Shown here: positions 34,790-45,028 of the stretch, in pieces | Numbering within the stretch: the stretch's first letter is position 1 | Layout: every line of letters begins with the position of its first letter | Source: Arthrobacter sp. OY3WO11 | Lineage (GTDB): Bacteria; Actinomycetota; Actinomycetes; Actinomycetales; Micrococcaceae | Assembly: GCF_001641125.1 (NCBI RefSeq) | Contig: NZ_LWLP01000001.1 | Coordinates: forward strand, 1,127,390 to 1,191,389 | Length of the DNA: 64,000 nt | Direction of reading: 5' to 3' | Notes under the pieces: generated by a model | Told to the model about the DNA's origin: nothing | The model's database searches: none | The model's input: only the letters and a program-made list of their open reading frames with translations | Translations under genes and position numbers: made by a program

Positions 34790-35989
34790 TCAGTTTTCGG
34801 CGGCCGCCCGCACCTGGGCTTTGTCGTGTTCGACGTGGGCTTTCCGCAGGAGGTCCAGGAACTCGGTTTCGTTGCGGATGAGCCGCTTGTACTTCTCCGG
34901 GAGCTTGCGGATCTCGTTCTCCTCGCGGCACATTGCGGCGAAGATCTTGTCCCGCTCGTTCATGTCCGTCTCGTAGTTGAGGTCCAGGTACTCGACGGCG
35001 TGCCGCCGCGCCCCGGAGACGGCATTCTTGGCCTTGCCCTTGGGGCTGAAGATGGACGCCAGGACCGTGATCACCAGGACGCCGAGAATGACGCTCAGCG
35101 AAACGCCCGTGCTGACTTCCACCACGCTGACGTGCTCGCCGTCGTTGATGAACGGCAGGGTGTTCTCGTGCAGGGCGTGCAGGATGAGCTTCACGCCGAT
35201 GAAACCCAGGATGACGGCGAGGCCGTAGGACAGGAAGATCAGCCGGTCCAGCAGTCCGTCGATCAGGAAGAAGAGCTGGCGCAGGCCCATCAGGGAGAAC
35301 GCCGTGGCCGTGAAGACGATAAAGACGTTTTGGGTCAGGCCGAAGATCGCCGGGATGGAGTCCAGCGCAAAAAGGATGTCCGTGCCGCCGATTGCCACCA
35401 TCACCAGGAGCATCGGGGTCAGGACGCGCTTGCCGTTCTCAACGGTGAACAGTTTGTCGCCGTCGTAGTGTTCCGACGCCGGCAGGAACTTCTTGGCGAG
35501 CCGGACCACCAGGCCCTCGGAGTCGTCGTCGTGGCTGCCCGGCTTGAGCAGGTTGCCTGCTGTGATCAGCAGGATCAGGCCGAAGATGTAGAACACCCAC
35601 GCGAAGCTGTTGATCAGCGCAGCGCCCAGGAGGATGAAGCCCGTGCGGGCGATCAGGGAGAAGACGATGCCGAACAGCAGCACCTTTTGCTGGTCAGCGC
35701 GGGGCACCCGGAAGCTGGCCATGATGATCAGGAAGACGAAGAGGTTGTCCACGGACAGTGCCTTCTCCGTGATGTACCCGGCGAAGTATTCGGTCCCCAT
35801 GGTGGGTCCGCCGAACAGCAGAACGCCCAGTCCGAAAAGCACCGCGATGCCCACATAGATCGAGGACCAGAGGGCAGCCTCCTTGAGCGAGGGTGTGTGG
35901 GCCTTGCGGACATGGAAGAAGAAGTCGAAGGCCAGCAGGCCCACGATCCCGGCAATGGTCAGGGTCCAAACATAAGCAGGTACTTCCAT
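34790..35989 (-). CDS. TerC family membrane protein
   Basis: The 399-aa product has about nine membrane segments and the TerC hallmarks ITEKALSVDNLFVFLIIM (acidic VDN motif, near residue 80) and GGTDILFALDSIPAIFGLTQN (second acidic motif, near 205). An added C-terminal tail of about 90 residues is charged and helical (NERDKIFAAMCREENEIRKLPEKYKRLI). The family exports Mn2+ or loads metal onto secreted proteins and is linked to tellurite resistance. It starts 41 bp after recQ, so it is probably co-transcribed. That gap is too short for the Mn riboswitch often found before such genes. Confidence 0.92.
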   Translation of the reverse strand: MEVPAYVWTLTIAGIVGLLAFDFFFHVRKAHTPSLKEAALWSSIYVGIAVLFGLGVLLFGGPTMGTEYFAGYITEKALSVDNLFVFLIIMASFRVPRADQQKVLLFGIVFSLIARTGFILLGAALINSFAWVFYIFGLILLITAGNLLKPGSHDDDSEGLVVRLAKKFLPASEHYDGDKLFTVENGKRVLTPMLLVMVAIGGTDILFALDSIPAIFGLTQNVFIVFTATAFSLMGLRQLFFLIDGLLDRLIFLSYGLAVILGFIGVKLILHALHENTLPFINDGEHVSVVEVSTGVSLSVILGVLVITVLASIFSPKGKAKNAVSGARRHAVEYLDLNYETDMNERDKIFAAMCREENEIRKLPEKYKRLIRNETEFLDLLRKAHVEHDKAQVRAAAEN

Positions 35990-36030
35990 GCTGCGGGCCT
36001 TTCGTCGGAGTCTCCTTAAAGCCTACCCAC

Positions 36031-37704
36031 CTATGCCGGCTTCAGGAGTTCGTGTTCCACAACGGCGGCGCGCGAGAGGGTCTTGTAGCCCTCGTGTTCG
36101 AACAGGACGGTGATGACGTCGTCCTCGTGCCGCATCACCAGGCCCGGTCCCCACTCCTTGTGGACCACGGCGGACTGGAGCGGGAACGGTTCCGCCGCCC
36201 GGCCACCCGAGGCTGTGCCGCCGTCGTCCGCCCCGTCACTGGCGGGGTGCCTGGCGGCGTCGGCGCAGGCATCGCAGTTGCCGCAGGCCTCCGCCAGTTC
36301 CTCGCCGAAATAGCCCAGCAGGAACTGGCGGCGGCAGCTGTCCGTCTCGGCATAGGCGCGCATCATGGTGAGCCGGGACTGGTCAACGCGCTGGCGGGCT
36401 TCGGCGAGTTCGACGGCGCCGCGCACCAGGGCGGGCAGCTTTGCTTTGGAGGCCAGCCGGACGCCGCGCTTGCCATGGGCGACGGCGCCGGTTTCCTCCA
36501 GTTGATTCAGCAGCCCGGTGATGCGGCGGGCGGGAAGCCCCGTGAGGTCAGGCAACGATGACTTGGGGGTGGGGCCATCGGCTGATTTCAGTACCTTCAA
36601 CACGGCCAGGAGGGAGTCGGAATCGGGGGAGTGGGTTGCGAAGAACTTCCGCAGGCCCAGGTCCTCTGACCGGTAGTGGAGCACAGCGGAGGCGGGTTCC
36701 CCGTCACGTCCGGCCCTGCCGATTTCCTGGTAGTAGGAGTCCAGCGATTCCGGAATATCCGCATGGACCACGAAGCGCACGTTGGGCTTGTCGATCCCCA
36801 TGCCGAAAGCTGTGGTGGCCACTACCGCGTCGAGGCTGTCCGCCAGGAACTGTTCGTGGATGTGTTCCCGGTCCGCGGCGGAACGGCCGGCGTGGTACGC
36901 TTCCGCGCGCAGCCCCTCCTTGCGCAGCTTGGCGGCGTATTTCTCGGTGTCCTTGCGGGTTGCGGCGTAGAGGAGCCCATGCCCGTTTTGGGCCAGGGCA
37001 GCCATCTGCTTCAGCACGGCCTTGCGCTTGTCCTTGTCCTCGTGGTGGCGCACCACGTCCAGCCTGATGTTGGGCCGGTCGAACCCGCGGACCAGGACCA
37101 GCGGGTCCTTCATGCGCAGCCGTTCCACGATTTCGTCCCGGACCGGGGGCGATGCGGTGGCGGTGAGGGCGGCTACGGGAGGATTGCCGAGCTGTTCGCG
37201 GACGTGGCCCAGGCCGAGGTAGTCAGGGCGGAAATCGTGGCCCCAGGAAGAGACGCAGTGGGCCTCGTCCACCACGAACAGGGAAATGCCCAGGGCTGCG
37301 ATGCGGTCCACGGTCTTGTGCTTGGCCAGCTGCTCCGGGGCCAGGAACAGGAAGGTGGCTGCGCCGCTTTCCACCGCCTGCCAGGCCGCCTCCACCTCGG
37401 AATCACTGTGGGAGGAGTTGACGGCCACCGCCGTGCCGGGCCCCAGGTCCCCTTCCAGCCCCTCCAGTTGGTCCTCCTGCAGGGCAATGAGCGGGGAAAC
37501 CACGACGGCGGGACGTCCCGTGGTGTTGTGCAGGTGCTGCGCCGCGACCTGGTAGATCGCGGATTTGCCGTAGCCGGTGGGCATGACGGCCAGGACGTCG
37601 CGGCCGGCCGCGAGGGCTGCCATGCCGGCCAGTTGGCCGTCCCGCAGGTGGGGCAGGGCGAAGGAGGATGCCGCGAGGGCGGAAAGGGCAGAATCGTCGG
37701 ACAT
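36031..37704 (-). CDS. recQ: RecQ-family ATP-dependent DNA helicase
   Basis: ATG at 37704; 557 aa (longer reading to 37974 has no family match). Motifs: [14 protein letters not shown] (Walker A, near 43), [18 protein letters not shown] (Walker B and aromatic loop), [57 protein letters not shown] and [11 protein letters not shown]. The zinc-binding RQC element follows ([15 protein letters not shown]...CGNCDAC). A short C-terminal beta-rich tail replaces the HRDC domain of E. coli RecQ. It unwinds DNA 3'-5' in recombination and fork repair. Operon with terC. Confidence 0.95.
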   Translation of the reverse strand: MSDDSALSALAASSFALPHLRDGQLAGMAALAAGRDVLAVMPTGYGKSAIYQVAAQHLHNTTGRPAVVVSPLIALQEDQLEGLEGDLGPGTAVAVNSSHSDSEVEAAWQAVESGAATFLFLAPEQLAKHKTVDRIAALGISLFVVDEAHCVSSWGHDFRPDYLGLGHVREQLGNPPVAALTATASPPVRDEIVERLRMKDPLVLVRGFDRPNIRLDVVRHHEDKDKRKAVLKQMAALAQNGHGLLYAATRKDTEKYAAKLRKEGLRAEAYHAGRSAADREHIHEQFLADSLDAVVATTAFGMGIDKPNVRFVVHADIPESLDSYYQEIGRAGRDGEPASAVLHYRSEDLGLRKFFATHSPDSDSLLAVLKVLKSADGPTPKSSLPDLTGLPARRITGLLNQLEETGAVAHGKRGVRLASKAKLPALVRGAVELAEARQRVDQSRLTMMRAYAETDSCRRQFLLGYFGEELAEACGNCDACADAARHPASDGADDGGTASGGRAAEPFPLQSAVVHKEWGPGLVMRHEDDVITVLFEHEGYKTLSRAAVVEHELLKPA

Positions 37705-37927
37705 GGGGGCGCTCCGCGCAGAGTGGTTCCTGCGGCCGCTTGCTTCAGCCAAGGTCACCAGCCTAACGCCAGCCGCGTGCCGCCGTCGTCCGTTGCCCAT
37801 GCTGGCCGCCCGGCAGGGGAGCTGCCCTCCTTGACTTCCCCGCCCCCCTGAACAAGTGTGGGAATCGAACCGGCCCGCCGAAACATCGGAAGATGGCCGC
37901 GCCTGCAGAACGCAAGGAGAACCAGCC

Positions 37928-40255
37928 GTGACGCGCAAGAATCCCGAAGTTGAAGAGGCCGACGAATCTGACATTGAAGTCAGCGGCCACCCGAAGACAT
38001 GGGCAGCGGGAGTGCCGGGCGTCTACCATTCCATGCAGCCCGCGCTGAAGCACATGGGCCTGGAACGGTCCAGGAAGACCCTGCTGGCGCTGAACCAGAA
38101 GGACGGGTTCGACTGCATGAGCTGCGCGTGGCCGGATCCGGGGCACCGCAAGACGTTCGAATTCTGCGAAAACGGCGCCAAAGCCGTGACGTGGGAGGCT
38201 ACCCCGGTGGTGATTGGCTCCGACTTCTGGCGGGAGCACCCCGTCAGCGAACTGCTGCAGCGCTCCGAATACTGGCTGGGCATGCAGGGACGCCTGACCG
38301 AGCCGGTGTACAAGCCGGCCGGGGAGGACCACTACCGTCCCGTCAGCTGGGACGAAGCGTTCGGGATCATCGCGGACAAGCTGAAGTCCCTGCCCAGCCC
38401 GGACCAGGCGGCCTTCTACACCAGCGGCCGCACCTCGAACGAGGCCGCATTCCTCTACCAGCTGTTCATCCGCGGCTACGGCACCAACAACCTGCCGGAC
38501 TGCTCCAACATGTGCCACGAGTCCTCCGGCTGGGGCATGGGCCAGACCATCGGGGTGGGCAAGGCCACTGTCTCCTATGACGACTTCGCCAAGGCGGACC
38601 TGATCATCATCATGGGCCAGAACCCGGGGACCAACCATCCGCGGATGCTCACGGCTCTGGAGGAAGCGAAGGAAGCGGGTGCCAGCATCGTGGCGGTCAA
38701 CCCGCTGCCCGAGGCCGGACTGATGCGCTACAAGAACCCGCAGAAGGTCAAGGGCATCATCGGCCGCGGCACCGATCTGGCGGATCAGTTCCTCCACATC
38801 CGGATCGGCGGGGACATGGCGCTGATGCAGGCGGTTTCCAAACGGGTCCTCGACGCCGAGGCCGCGAATCCGGGAACCGTGCTGGACCATCAGTTCCTCG
38901 AGGAACACTGCCAGGGCCTTGAGGAGCTCCGGGCGCACCTAGCTGAATTGGACGAGCCAGCCGTGCTGGAAGCCACCGGCCTGCGGGCCAAGGAAATCGA
39001 CGAACTGGCCGACCGCTACCTCCGTGCGGAGAAGGTCATCATCACGTGGGCCATGGGCATCACCCAGCAGAAAAAGGGTGTGGCTACCATCAAGGAGATC
39101 ATCAACCTGCTGCTGCTGCGCGGCAATATCGGCAAGCCGGGCGCCGGCGCCTCACCCATCCGCGGGCACAGCAACGTCCAGGGGGACCGCACCATGGGCA
39201 TCTGGGAGCAGATGCCGCCGGCGTTCCTGGACGCCCTGGGCAAGGAGTTCAGCTTCGAACCGCCGCGGGAGCACGGCGTGGACGCGGTGGAAACCATTAG
39301 GCAGATGCGCGACGGCGGGATCAAGGTTTTCATTGCCATGGGCGGCAACTTCGTGGGCGCCATGTCGGACACCCTCGCTGCCGAGGCGGCGATGGGCGGC
39401 ACGGACCTCTCCGTCCAGATCTCAACGAAGCTCAACCGCTCCCACGCCGTGACCGGCGCCGAGGCGCTGATCCTGCCCACGCTGGGCCGCACCGAAATCG
39501 ACCTGCAGGAGTCCGGCCCGCAGTTCGTCTCGGTGGAGGACACAGTCTGTGCCGTGCACGCCTCCCACGGCACCGTTGCACCGGTGGCCCCGCACCTGCT
39601 CTCCGAGGTGGCGATCGTCTGCCAGCTGGCGCAGCGTGTGCTGGGGAACAGGATTTCCGCAGACTGGGCCGGGTTCCAGAAGGACTACGACCTGATCCGT
39701 GAGCATATCTCCCATGTGGTGGTGGGCTGCGAGGACTACAACCGGAAGATCCGGCAGGAAGGCGGCTTCGTCCTGCCCAACGGCCCCCGCGACTCCCGCA
39801 CGTTCAACACCCCCACCGGCAAGGCCATGCTCACGGTGAACGAACTGGAACATGTGGAGCGTCCGGCCGGCACCCTGATCCTGCAGAGCATGCGCTCGCA
39901 CGACCAGTTCAACACCACCATCTACGGCCACAACGACCGCTACCGGGGGATCAAGAAGGGCCGCGAGGTGGTGTTCGTAAATCCGGAGGACCTGGCCGAG
40001 CTGGGGCTTGAAGACGGGCAGCACGTGGACGTTCGCGGTGTGTACCCGGACAACGTGGAGCGGGTCCTGCGGAACTATCGCCTGGTGTCCTACCCGTCAG
40101 CGAGGGGATGCGCGGCCGCCTACTATCCGGAAGCGAACGTCCTGGTGCCGCTGGAGAGCGTGGCAGAGGGCAGCCAGACGCCGGTGTCGAAAGCTGTGAT
40201 TGTCCGGCTCGAGCCCGTTACTGCGCTCGAGGAGGAGCCGACCGCCGCCGGGTAG
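37928..40255 (+). CDS. FdhF/YdeP-type molybdopterin oxidoreductase
   Basis: The GTG at 37928 is supported by AAGGAG 10 bases earlier; 775 aa. Family marks: N-terminal [83 protein letters not shown], and a C-terminal MoCo-binding domain ([36 protein letters not shown]). The protein is MGD-binding without the standard N-terminal [4Fe-4S] cluster set, as in E. coli YdeP. The family is annotated as formate-dehydrogenase-like or acid-resistance related; the substrate is unproven. It is convergent with a DUF6457 gene and upstream of fdhA. Confidence 0.9.
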   Translation: MTRKNPEVEEADESDIEVSGHPKTWAAGVPGVYHSMQPALKHMGLERSRKTLLALNQKDGFDCMSCAWPDPGHRKTFEFCENGAKAVTWEATPVVIGSDFWREHPVSELLQRSEYWLGMQGRLTEPVYKPAGEDHYRPVSWDEAFGIIADKLKSLPSPDQAAFYTSGRTSNEAAFLYQLFIRGYGTNNLPDCSNMCHESSGWGMGQTIGVGKATVSYDDFAKADLIIIMGQNPGTNHPRMLTALEEAKEAGASIVAVNPLPEAGLMRYKNPQKVKGIIGRGTDLADQFLHIRIGGDMALMQAVSKRVLDAEAANPGTVLDHQFLEEHCQGLEELRAHLAELDEPAVLEATGLRAKEIDELADRYLRAEKVIITWAMGITQQKKGVATIKEIINLLLLRGNIGKPGAGASPIRGHSNVQGDRTMGIWEQMPPAFLDALGKEFSFEPPREHGVDAVETIRQMRDGGIKVFIAMGGNFVGAMSDTLAAEAAMGGTDLSVQISTKLNRSHAVTGAEALILPTLGRTEIDLQESGPQFVSVEDTVCAVHASHGTVAPVAPHLLSEVAIVCQLAQRVLGNRISADWAGFQKDYDLIREHISHVVVGCEDYNRKIRQEGGFVLPNGPRDSRTFNTPTGKAMLTVNELEHVERPAGTLILQSMRSHDQFNTTIYGHNDRYRGIKKGREVVFVNPEDLAELGLEDGQHVDVRGVYPDNVERVLRNYRLVSYPSARGCAAAYYPEANVLVPLESVAEGSQTPVSKAVIVRLEPVTALEEEPTAAG

Positions 40256-40272
40256 TCACTGGGCGGTGTCCG

Positions 40273-40602
40273 CTACTGGGCGGTGTCCGCCCAGCCCTTG
40301 CTGGCCGGGCCGCCGTCGTGCCCGTCCTCGCACAGCTGGAAGGCGACGTCCGCCGCTTTCGCCACTGACGCCGTCGACGCTTCCTTGGTGCCGGCACTGC
40401 CCGTGCCGGCTTCAAGGCCGGCGGCGTAGCCCACCATGAAGGTGGTGATCGGGGCTGCGGCGTGGGTCACGGAGTCGGCAGATTTGCGGGCCAGGTCCAG
40501 GAGCAGATCGTGGTCCACCTTCAGGTCCAGGATTTGCAGGGCCTGCGCCAGCCGGTTGCTCCATTGGTCCAGGATCTGCATTTCGTCCTCGTTGGCTGGC
40601 AT
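40273..40602 (-). CDS. DUF6457 family protein
   Basis: The 109-aa all-helical protein carries LDLARKSADSVTHAAAPITTFMVGYAAGLEAG, matching the DUF6457 pattern known to me from actinobacteria. There it is also found fused to MobA-like molybdopterin guanylyltransferases. The link to molybdenum cofactor is by context: here it faces the FdhF-type molybdoenzyme gene 17 bp away. No catalytic residues are apparent. Confidence 0.75.
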   Translation of the reverse strand: MPANEDEMQILDQWSNRLAQALQILDLKVDHDLLLDLARKSADSVTHAAAPITTFMVGYAAGLEAGTGSAGTKEASTASVAKAADVAFQLCEDGHDGGPASKGWADTAQ

Positions 40603-40927
40603 GTCCGCTCCTTGGTTTTCCGTCAGTGTCGGGACATTGGTTCGTCCTCCGTGCCGAGACTACAAGGCTTCGCAGCGGAAGTCATTGGTTCAGGCGGATG
40701 CCCGCGTAACCCCCAATCCACAAACGGGTAGTCAGCCGGGCTTACGACCCCTAGATATGGCGGCGGTCCGTGCTTAGACTGAGCGCACCCCACTCCGGGA
40801 AGCTCTCCGGCAACTGATCCCCAGCCATCAGCAGATGCTGGACGGTGCCCGTCCGGCGGGGTGCGCATCACCACTCATGAATCACGGCCGCCCTGCCGGG
40901 CAAACCGTGGGATAACAGGAGAAAAAG
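40603..40927. other. Intergenic region between DUF6457 gene and fdhA
   Basis: This 325-bp stretch lies between divergent genes and should hold both promoters. On the plus strand TAGACT (near 40777-40782) with TAGATA 17 nt upstream is a weak fdhA promoter candidate. The fdhA ribosome-binding site is AGGAGAAAAAG. No RNA gene or repeat is apparent. Confidence 0.4.
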
Positions 40928-42145
40928 ATGACAGGGAACAAAGCCGTTGCCTACAAGGGGCCAGGGAAAGTCGAACTTATAGATATCGACTACCCCACGT
41001 TCGAACTGAAGGACGGGCCGGGCGTCAACCCGGCAAACGTCGGGCGCGCCGTCAACCATGGCGTGATCCTGAAGACAGTGGCCACCAACATCTGTGGCTC
41101 GGACCAGCACATGGTGCGCGGCCGCACCACCGCACCGCCGGACCTGGTGCTGGGGCATGAGATCACCGGCGAAGTGGTGGAAATTGGCCGCGACGTTGAA
41201 TTCATCAAGGTAGGGGACCTTTGTTCAGTCCCGTTCAACATTGCCTGCGGCCGTTGCCGGAACTGCAAGGAGCGCAAGACCGGCATCTGCCTGAACGTGA
41301 ACCCGGACCGCCCGGGCAGCGCCTACGGATACGTGGACATGGGCGGCTGGGTGGGCGGACAGGCCAACTACGTGCTGGTGCCGTATGCCGATTGGAACCT
41401 GCTGAAATTCCCGGACAAGGACCGGGCCATGGAGAAAATCCTGGACCTGGCCATGCTTTCGGACATCTTCCCCACCGGCTTCCACGGTGCCGTGAGTGCC
41501 GGCGTGGGGGTGGGTTCCACGGTGTACATCGCGGGGGCCGGTCCCGTGGGCCTGGCTGCGGCCACCAGCGCACACCTGCTGGGCGCCGCCGTCGTGATTG
41601 TGGGCGACCTGAACGAGGACAGGCTGGCGCGGGCGCGCAGCTTCGGCTGCGAAACGGTGGACCTCACCAAGGGGGGACCTGCCGAGCAGATCGAACAGAT
41701 CCTGGGCGTACCGGAAGTGGACTGCGGCGTGGACGCGGTGGGCTTCGAAGCACGCGGCCACGGACACGGCAAGGATGCCGAAGAGGCTCCGGCAACGGTG
41801 CTGAACTCGTTGATGGACATCACCGCTGCCGGCGGTGCGCTGGGCATCCCGGGGCTGTACGTGACAGGCGATCCGGGGGGCGTTGACGAGGCAGCCAAGA
41901 AGGGTGCCCTCAGCCTGAGCCTGGGTACCGGTTGGGCCAAGTCGCTGAGCTTCACCACGGGCCAGTGCCCCGTGATGAAGTACAACCGGCAGCTGATGAT
42001 GGCCATCCTGAACGACAAGGTGAACATCGCCAAGAACGTGAACGCCAAGGCCATCACGCTCGAGGAGGCGCCCAAGGGCTACGCGGAGTTCGACGCCGGT
42101 GCGGCCACCAAGTACGTCCTCAACCCGAACGGCTACCTGAGCTAG
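40928..42145 (+). CDS. fdhA: Glutathione-independent formaldehyde dehydrogenase (zinc alcohol dehydrogenase family)
   Basis: The 405-aa product begins MTGNKAVAYKGPGKVELIDIDYP. The catalytic zinc site is NICGSDQHMVRGRT and GHEITGEVVE; the structural zinc site is CGRCRNCKERKTGIC. The Rossmann motif is YIAGAGPVGLAAA near 205. The characteristic loop SAYGYVDMGGWVGGQANYVLVPYADWNLLKFP marks the Pseudomonas putida-type enzyme, which oxidises formaldehyde to formate with NAD+ tightly bound and without a thiol cofactor. The formate could be used by the FdhF-type protein encoded upstream, but that is inference. Confidence 0.94.
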   Translation: MTGNKAVAYKGPGKVELIDIDYPTFELKDGPGVNPANVGRAVNHGVILKTVATNICGSDQHMVRGRTTAPPDLVLGHEITGEVVEIGRDVEFIKVGDLCSVPFNIACGRCRNCKERKTGICLNVNPDRPGSAYGYVDMGGWVGGQANYVLVPYADWNLLKFPDKDRAMEKILDLAMLSDIFPTGFHGAVSAGVGVGSTVYIAGAGPVGLAAATSAHLLGAAVVIVGDLNEDRLARARSFGCETVDLTKGGPAEQIEQILGVPEVDCGVDAVGFEARGHGHGKDAEEAPATVLNSLMDITAAGGALGIPGLYVTGDPGGVDEAAKKGALSLSLGTGWAKSLSFTTGQCPVMKYNRQLMMAILNDKVNIAKNVNAKAITLEEAPKGYAEFDAGAATKYVLNPNGYLS

Positions 42146-42164
42146 GCCGAAACGGGGCAAGGGG

Positions 42165-42186
42165 CGCCGCCGTAAGCGGGGCGGCG
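42165..42186 (+). terminator. Weak hairpin after fdhA
   Basis: CGCCGCC / GGCGGCG (7 bp, 8-nt loop) 19 bp after the fdhA stop codon; no T-tract. Confidence 0.4.
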
Positions 42187-42275
42187 GACGGTGCTGTCCG
42201 GCAAGGGACGGGTGCGGAAATAGAAGCCCTTCGGCTGAGGTTAGGCTGAAGGACACCGCATCGAAGGAGATCCCC

Positions 42276-42626
42276 TTGAGTGACATCACCGTCCGCCACA
42301 ACCCCGACCGCGACCGCTTCGAGATCCTCGACGCCGGCAATGTGATTGGCAAGGCGGCGTACAAGGAGTACGACGGCGGCGCCTCGCCGGAGCGGATTTT
42401 CTACCACACGGTGATCAATGAGGAATACGGCGGGCAGGGCCTCGCGGGCCAACTCGCCACCGTTGCCCTGGACGAGACGGTCAAGGCGGGCGTGGGCATT
42501 GTTCCTGTCTGCCCCTTCATCAAGAAGTTCCTCGTCAAGCACCCTGAATACGCCGGCAATGCGGTGGCCGTGAAACCCGCGCACCTGGAGTTCCTCGATG
42601 GAGCCCTGGCCAGCCGCGCCCGCTGA
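42276..42626 (+). CDS. GNAT-like N-acetyltransferase (YjdJ type)
   Basis: The start is TTG at 42276, supported by AAGGAG 7 bases before it. The 116-aa product has the YjdJ/Gtn pattern: FEILDAGNVIGKAAYKEYD, IFYHTVINEEYGGQGLAGQLATVALDETVKAG (acetyl-CoA loop YGGQGLAGQL) and VPVCPFIKKFLVKHPEY. These small proteins share the GNAT fold with altered catalytic strands; their substrate is unknown. Confidence 0.85.
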   Translation: MSDITVRHNPDRDRFEILDAGNVIGKAAYKEYDGGASPERIFYHTVINEEYGGQGLAGQLATVALDETVKAGVGIVPVCPFIKKFLVKHPEYAGNAVAVKPAHLEFLDGALASRAR

Positions 42627-42677
42627 CGTGCAGGGCATCCGCCCGCCTTTGTGATCGTTGAGTTGGCAGGAGCTCCC

Positions 42678-43595
42678 ATGGCGCCGGACCCGCGGCTGAC
42701 CCCGGCCGGGCGCCATTTCCGCCAGCCCCGCCGGGTGCGGAAAAGGCTGGTGGCGCTGTTCTCCGCCGTGGTGCTGGTCATCGCGGCAATCGTTGGGGTG
42801 GCCGCAGTCCGGTCAGTGCCCTTCTCCGGCGCGGGGGTCCCGGTCCCCGCAGCCATCCAGGAGACCCCGGTGGCTGTTGCCCCGGCGTCACTCCAGGACC
42901 GCATCGACGCCGTCCTGGCGGAGGAGCCCGGCTACAGGATCGGGCTCGCGCTGGCTGACGTCTCCGGTGATGCTGCGCTGACCTTCGGGGACACGGACGC
43001 CTTCGCGGCCGCCAGCACGGCGAAGATCATCACCGCCGCGGCCTACTACCACCTGGTTGAAACCGGAAAGGCTGACCTGGACGGGCCGTTGGGGGATTAC
43101 GACGCTGCGTTCCAGCTTGAAGCCATGGTGAACCAAAGCAACAACGATTCCTGGCTGCTGCTGATGGATGCCGTGGGGTACCCGGAGCTGATTGACTATG
43201 CAGCCTCCATCGGCGTCACCTATGACCCGGAGGAGAACCGCCTGGCGCCGGCGGAGATGGCCCTGGTCCTGAAGAAGCTGTACGCCGGTGACCTCCTGGA
43301 TGAGGATCACACGGCCCAGTTGCTCGGGTACATGCAGGAGACCAACAACGAGGACCTGATCCCGGCAGGGTCACAGGCCGGAGTTGAAGTGTTCCACAAG
43401 TACGGGGAGCTGGGCGGTGCCCTTCACGACGCAGCGGTGCTGAGTTACCGCGGCTCGTCCTTTGTGCTGGTGATCTATACCGAGAATCCCGAAGGTACGG
43501 AGCTGCCCGGCCAGTCCGAGGTGATCCGCAAGCTCACCGGCATTGTTGAGGAAACCCTGTTCCCGCCCGTGCGGGCAGGCGCCCTGGGCCGGTAG
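42678..43595 (+). CDS. Serine beta-lactamase-like hydrolase, membrane anchored
   Basis: The ATG at 42678 has AGGAG 5 bases before it (a GTG at 42651 would add 9 residues); 305 aa. One N-terminal membrane helix (LVALFSAVVLVIAAIVGVAAV) precedes a class A beta-lactamase-like domain. Motif 1 is AASTAKIITAAAYYHL (SxxK), motif 2 is VNQSNNDSWLLLMD (SNN rather than SDN), and motif 3 is FHKYGEL (KYG rather than KTG/KSG). The fold and the first two motifs suggest an extracellular serine enzyme acting on wall peptides or a penicillin-binding relative. The altered third motif makes real beta-lactamase action uncertain. Confidence 0.8.
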   Translation: MAPDPRLTPAGRHFRQPRRVRKRLVALFSAVVLVIAAIVGVAAVRSVPFSGAGVPVPAAIQETPVAVAPASLQDRIDAVLAEEPGYRIGLALADVSGDAALTFGDTDAFAAASTAKIITAAAYYHLVETGKADLDGPLGDYDAAFQLEAMVNQSNNDSWLLLMDAVGYPELIDYAASIGVTYDPEENRLAPAEMALVLKKLYAGDLLDEDHTAQLLGYMQETNNEDLIPAGSQAGVEVFHKYGELGGALHDAAVLSYRGSSFVLVIYTENPEGTELPGQSEVIRKLTGIVEETLFPPVRAGALGR

Positions 43596-43625
43596 GTTCC
43601 ATCCAAGTCGCGCCGGCCCGGCGGT

Positions 43626-45005
43626 ATGCAGCAGACTGTTTCCGTGAGCAACAAACCCCGGACTGCGCTGGCCGTCGCCGGCCTCAGCCTGGGCACGGCA
43701 CTGAACCCCCTTAACTCCTCGATGATCGCCGTCGCCCTGGTGGTGCTCCGCGCTGACTTTGGGCTCGACGTCGCCGCCGTCACCTGGGTGGTCACATCGT
43801 TCTACCTTGCCTCAGCGGCGGGCCAACCGGTGATGGGCAGGCTTGCCGACAGGTTTGGACCGAGGCGGATGTTCATGTTGGGCATGGCGCTGGTGGCGGT
43901 CACCTGCGCGCTGGCGCCGTTTGCCCCGAACTTTGCTCTGCTCTGCGTGGCCCGGGCCGTGATGGCCCTGGGCACGGCCACCGCCTATCCCAGCGCTGTG
44001 GTGATGGTGGGTGCCATTGCGCACCGGGCAAACGTGGAACCGGCCCGCCCGCTCGGCATCCTGCAGATGGCCAACACGTCGGCGGCAGCAGTGGGGCCTG
44101 TGGCCGGCGGGCTGCTGGTGGGCTTTGTGGGCTGGGAGGCGTTGTTCATGGTCAATGTCCCGCTGGCGCTGGCCGCGCTGCTGATCGTGCGGCAGGCGGC
44201 TCCGGCGGACAAAGCCCGGGAACACGGCAGCGTGGCCGAGCTGCTGCGGGACTCGGACATTCCCGGCATCCTGGGTTTTGTCACCGCGCTGCTGCTGGTG
44301 ATGATGGCCGCCCTGAATGTCTTGCCGGGCTACCGCTGGTGGATGCTGGGTGCGGGAATGGCAGTGGCGGCACTCTTTGCCTGGCGGGAGCTCCGCTTTG
44401 CCCGCCCGTTCCTGGACCTGAGGCTCCTGGGCCGCAACAAGCCCCTGATGCTCATCTACCTCGGCTTCGCGGTATTCAGCAGCGTCTATTACTTCGTCTT
44501 CTTCGGCTTGCCCCAGCTCCTGCAGGAGGCCGGCGGCTACGAGCCCGGCGTGGTGGGCCTGCTGATGCTGCCCCTGGCGGGCATGTCCGTCCTGGCCACA
44601 CCCTGGGCGGTGAAAGCGATGGGAAGGTTCGGCGTGCGGCGGGTGCTGATTGCCGGCGTTGTGCTCCTGACCGTGGCCGCCGCCCTGATGTGGCTGCTCA
44701 CCGGCACGCTGGCGATCCCGCTGGTAGTGGTGCTGACAGCATTGATGGGTATCCCGTACGGGACCGTGGGCATCGCCACGAACCAAGGCATGTTCGTGTC
44801 CATCCGGCCGCAGGAGCGGGGCGTCGCGGCGGGCATCTACCAGACGTGCCGGTACGTCGGCGCGATCACGGCCACGGTGATGATCGGCGTGTTCGCGGGC
44901 GGCGGCGTGGACCAGGAAAGCTGGGCCCGGATGGTCCTGGCAATGCTGGTCCTGTGCGTGGTGACGTTCGCCGTGAGCCTGCTGTGGAGGCAGCGGACAC
45001 CGTAG
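43626..45005 (+). CDS. MFS drug-efflux transporter (DHA2/EmrB type)
   Basis: The 459-aa product has 12-14 membrane segments. Motifs: GTALNPLNSSMIAVALVVL in TM1, VTWVVTSFYLASAAGQPVMGRLADRFGPRRMFMLG (TM2-loop-TM3 MFS signature), RAVMALGTATAYPSAVVMV, and GWEALFMVNVPLALAALLIV, typical of the DHA2 branch. It exports drugs or metabolites by proton antiport; the substrate is unknown. An alternative GTG start lies at 43644. A small membrane gene follows at 45029. Confidence 0.88.
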   Translation: MQQTVSVSNKPRTALAVAGLSLGTALNPLNSSMIAVALVVLRADFGLDVAAVTWVVTSFYLASAAGQPVMGRLADRFGPRRMFMLGMALVAVTCALAPFAPNFALLCVARAVMALGTATAYPSAVVMVGAIAHRANVEPARPLGILQMANTSAAAVGPVAGGLLVGFVGWEALFMVNVPLALAALLIVRQAAPADKAREHGSVAELLRDSDIPGILGFVTALLLVMMAALNVLPGYRWWMLGAGMAVAALFAWRELRFARPFLDLRLLGRNKPLMLIYLGFAVFSSVYYFVFFGLPQLLQEAGGYEPGVVGLLMLPLAGMSVLATPWAVKAMGRFGVRRVLIAGVVLLTVAAALMWLLTGTLAIPLVVVLTALMGIPYGTVGIATNQGMFVSIRPQERGVAAGIYQTCRYVGAITATVMIGVFAGGGVDQESWARMVLAMLVLCVVTFAVSLLWRQRTP

Positions 45006-45028
45006 CCCTACGGCGTTATGGTGGATTG

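Noticed and set aside
35990..36030. Manganese riboswitch upstream of terC
   Set aside because: Only 41 bp separate recQ and terC, too short for it.
36676..37851. 391-aa plus-strand ORF opposite recQ
   Set aside because: It is antisense to all RecQ motifs and lacks any recognisable domain.
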